Positions 6,518 through 7,636 of a stretch of 7,636 nt of DNA are shown piece by piece (positions within the stretch are counted from its first letter, which is position 1; each line of letters opens with the position of its first letter). The position numbers and the translations under genes were made by a program. This DNA is from an uncultured Collinsella sp. GTDB taxonomy: Bacteria > Actinomycetota > Coriobacteriia > Coriobacteriales > Coriobacteriaceae. The DNA lies in contig CABRWN010000103.1 of the NCBI GenBank assembly GCA_902474645.1, positions 1 to 7,636 on the forward strand. The letters are read 5' to 3'. The notes beneath the pieces are model-generated. The model was not told the DNA's origin. It worked only from the letters and a program-made list of their open reading frames with translations, and ran no database searches.

Positions 6518-6540
6518 CATGTCCACTCGGCTCAAATTCC

Positions 6541-6555
6541 TTCCGTTTACTTTTC
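6541..6555 (+). promoter_or_regulatory. Candidate DeoR/AgaR-type operator, copy 3
   Basis: TTCCGTTTACTTTTC matches copy 2 at 12 of 15 positions in the same orientation, 84 bp away (about eight helical turns). It lies on the aldolase side of the divergent region, so it could serve the aldolase gene. Confidence 0.4.
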
Positions 6556-6618
6556 AAAAACGACGGTATTGACCTGCATGGGCTCAATATCTCGCACGTG
6601 CAAAGCCGCTGAATTTCA

Positions 6619-6624
6619 TACAAT
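6619..6624 (+). promoter_or_regulatory. Possible -10 element of the aldolase gene
   Basis: TACAAT matches TATAAT at five of six positions and is the best plus-strand -10 candidate before the aldolase gene. No fitting -35 occurs at 16-18 bp, so the promoter may need an activator or may lie elsewhere. A TTGACC box at 6569-6574 has no matching -10. The start would fall near 6631, about 80 nt before the ATG. Confidence 0.3.
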
Positions 6625-6631
6625 GAACGCA

Positions 6632-6658
6632 GTAAAACGCAAGGTAAAACGCCTTGTG
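6632..6658 (+). repeat. Tandem GTAAAACGC repeat with short hairpin in the aldolase leader
   Basis: GTAAAACGC occurs at 6632-6640 and again at 6644-6652, a 12-bp period. The second copy lies largely in the loop of a small hairpin pairing CAAGG (6640-6644) with CCTTG (6652-6656), extendable by one wobble and one C-G pair. It lies early in the predicted aldolase leader. No function is assigned. Confidence 0.35.
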
Positions 6659-6709
6659 AACAACTACGCCCGATGTCCAGATGCGGGCGAGGGAGAGGAG
6701 CAAACGCTC

Positions 6710-7567
6710 ATGGCACTTGTTACCACCGAAAAGATGCTCAAGGACGCTCAGGCCGGCCACTACGCCGTCGGCGCGTTCAACGTCGAGAACCTCGAGTTTG
6801 TTATGGCCGTTCTGGCCGCTGCCGAGGAGACCAAGTCCCCCGTCATCATGCAGACCACCCCGGGCACCATCAAGACCGCTGGTCTGGACTACTTCTACGG
6901 CATGGTCAAGGCTGCTGCCGAGCGCGCTTCCGTGCCCGTCGCTCTGCACCTCGATCACGGCGATGGCTATGACCGCTGCATGCAGGCTTTCCGCACGGGC
7001 TACACCTCTGTCATGATCGACGGCTCGCACGAGTCCTTCGAGGACAACATCGCCCTGACCAAGTCCGTCGCCGACGCTGGCCGCGCCATGGGCGTGCCCG
7101 TCGAGGCCGAGCTCGGTAAGGTTGGCGGCAAGGAGGACGACGGTCCCGCGGTTGAGGGCGAGAGCCCCTACACCGATCCTGCCGAGGCCAAGGAGTTCGT
7201 CGAGCGTACCGGCTGCACCTCCCTCGCAATTGGCGTTGGCACCAGCCACGGCGTGTACACGAGCGATCCGCACATCGAGCAGTCCGTGGTCAAGGTCATC
7301 CGCGACGCCGTCGACGTGCCGCTGGTTCTGCACGGCACCTCCGGTGTGCCCGATGAGCAGGTCGCCGAGGCCGTGAAGAACGGCATCTGCAAGGTTAACT
7401 ACGCCACCGAGCTGCGTCAGGCCTACACCAAGGGCTTCATGGCCTACATGGCCGAGAACCCCGCCTGCTTCGACCCCAAGAAGCCGGCCAAGGAGGGCAT
7501 GCGTGAGATCACCGAGCTGGTTAAGATCCGCATGACCAACCTCAACTCTGTGGGCAAAGCAGAGTAA
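6710..7567 (+). CDS. Class II ketose-bisphosphate aldolase, GatY/KbaY-like
   Basis: This zinc-dependent cytoplasmic aldolase cleaves a ketose-1,6-bisphosphate to glyceraldehyde-3-phosphate and dihydroxyacetone phosphate. The 285-residue length is normal for the family. Asp82 in HLDHGD (80-85) is the catalytic residue, and His83, His180 (GTSHG) and His208 (LVLHGTSG) sit at the usual zinc-ligand positions. VEAELGKVGGKEDD (131-144) and KVNYATELRQAY (228-239) are further family blocks. TTPGTIKTAG (49-58) and GICKVNYATEL look closer to tagatose-bisphosphate aldolases GatY/KbaY than to B. subtilis FbaA, but fructose-1,6-bisphosphate cannot be excluded; genome pipelines would probably call it fructose-bisphosphate aldolase. 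The ATG at 6710 follows GAGGAG with a 9-nt spacer. The frame is open upstream to 6569, but that extension matches nothing in the family. It is divergent from the DeoR-family gene, its likely regulator. Confidence 0.93.
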   Translation: MALVTTEKMLKDAQAGHYAVGAFNVENLEFVMAVLAAAEETKSPVIMQTTPGTIKTAGLDYFYGMVKAAAERASVPVALHLDHGDGYDRCMQAFRTGYTSVMIDGSHESFEDNIALTKSVADAGRAMGVPVEAELGKVGGKEDDGPAVEGESPYTDPAEAKEFVERTGCTSLAIGVGTSHGVYTSDPHIEQSVVKVIRDAVDVPLVLHGTSGVPDEQVAEAVKNGICKVNYATELRQAYTKGFMAYMAENPACFDPKKPAKEGMREITELVKIRMTNLNSVGKAE

Positions 7568-7608
7568 CAGCAAGGGTACTCCGACTCGCTACATATCCCG
7601 GGGAGGGA

Positions 7609-7636
7609 CGAGGGCTTAGTTCCCCAATCGTCCTCG
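7609..7636 (+). terminator. Possible terminator hairpin cut by the window end
   Basis: CGAGGGC (7609-7615) can pair with GTCCTCG (7630-7636), seven pairs including one G-U, with a 14-nt loop, about 40 nt after the aldolase stop. The window ends on the last paired base, so neither a longer stem nor a T-run can be seen. Confidence 0.25.

Noticed and set aside
6569..6709. In-frame upstream extension of the aldolase (ATGs at 6569 and 6623, basic residues MNAVKRKVKRL)
   Set aside because: Family members begin near MALVTTEKML, and the ATG at 6710 has a GAGGAG site at ideal spacing. The predicted transcript start also lies after 6623.
6584..7573. Minus-strand open frame of 329 codons covering the aldolase gene
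   Set aside because: It is rich in G, V, L, A and H as expected from antisense of a GC-biased gene. The plus-strand aldolase has complete catalytic residues.

Overview
The window looks like chromosomal DNA from a GC-rich gut actinobacterium of the Coriobacteriia, most likely Collinsella or a close relative. This is inferred from the strongly G/C-ending codons, AT-rich gene gaps, Shine-Dalgarno-led genes, a 'type 2' galactose-1-phosphate uridylyltransferase, and a stand-alone flavodiiron protein typical of anaerobes. There is no IS element, phage gene, CRISPR array, tRNA or rRNA. It is ordinary sugar-metabolism chromosome with unusually readable regulatory DNA, and I do not see a new multi-gene system.

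Layout. (1) 44-2851, minus strand: a galK-galT operon coding two Leloir-pathway steps (galactose to galactose-1-phosphate, then uridylyl exchange with UDP-glucose). The last codons of galK appear frameshifted: a neighbouring frame carries a better C-terminus and ends in a TAATG overlap with a galT start codon. (2) 2852-3189: a divergent control region with three copies of a LacI-type operator built on GAGTACGTTAACA. Two form a perfect 18-bp inverted repeat bracketing a good galK promoter, and one lies just downstream of a likely lacI promoter. (3) 3190-4221, plus strand: a LacI/GalR-family repressor, the natural ligand of those operators. (4) 4222-5575: a class A flavodiiron protein (oxygen or nitric oxide reduction) with its own extended -10 promoter, a 7-bp dyad over the promoter, and a strong intrinsic terminator. 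(5) 5572-6375, minus strand: a DeoR-family sugar-phosphate-responsive regulator. (6) 6376-6709: an AT-rich divergent region with repeated TTTCG-TTA-like sites that fit DeoR/AgaR-type operators. (7) 6710-7567, plus strand: a class II ketose-bisphosphate aldolase most like GatY/KbaY (tagatose-1,6-bisphosphate), although fructose-1,6-bisphosphate remains possible.

How they work together. The first half reads as a self-contained galactose module: a LacI-type repressor probably represses both galK-galT and itself through looped operators. The second half is a separate divergent regulator/aldolase pair that probably senses a sugar phosphate. If the aldolase acts on tagatose-1,6-bisphosphate, the window would hold parts of two galactose or amino-sugar routes, but that is inference. 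The flavodiiron gene is independently transcribed and seems functionally unrelated to its neighbours.
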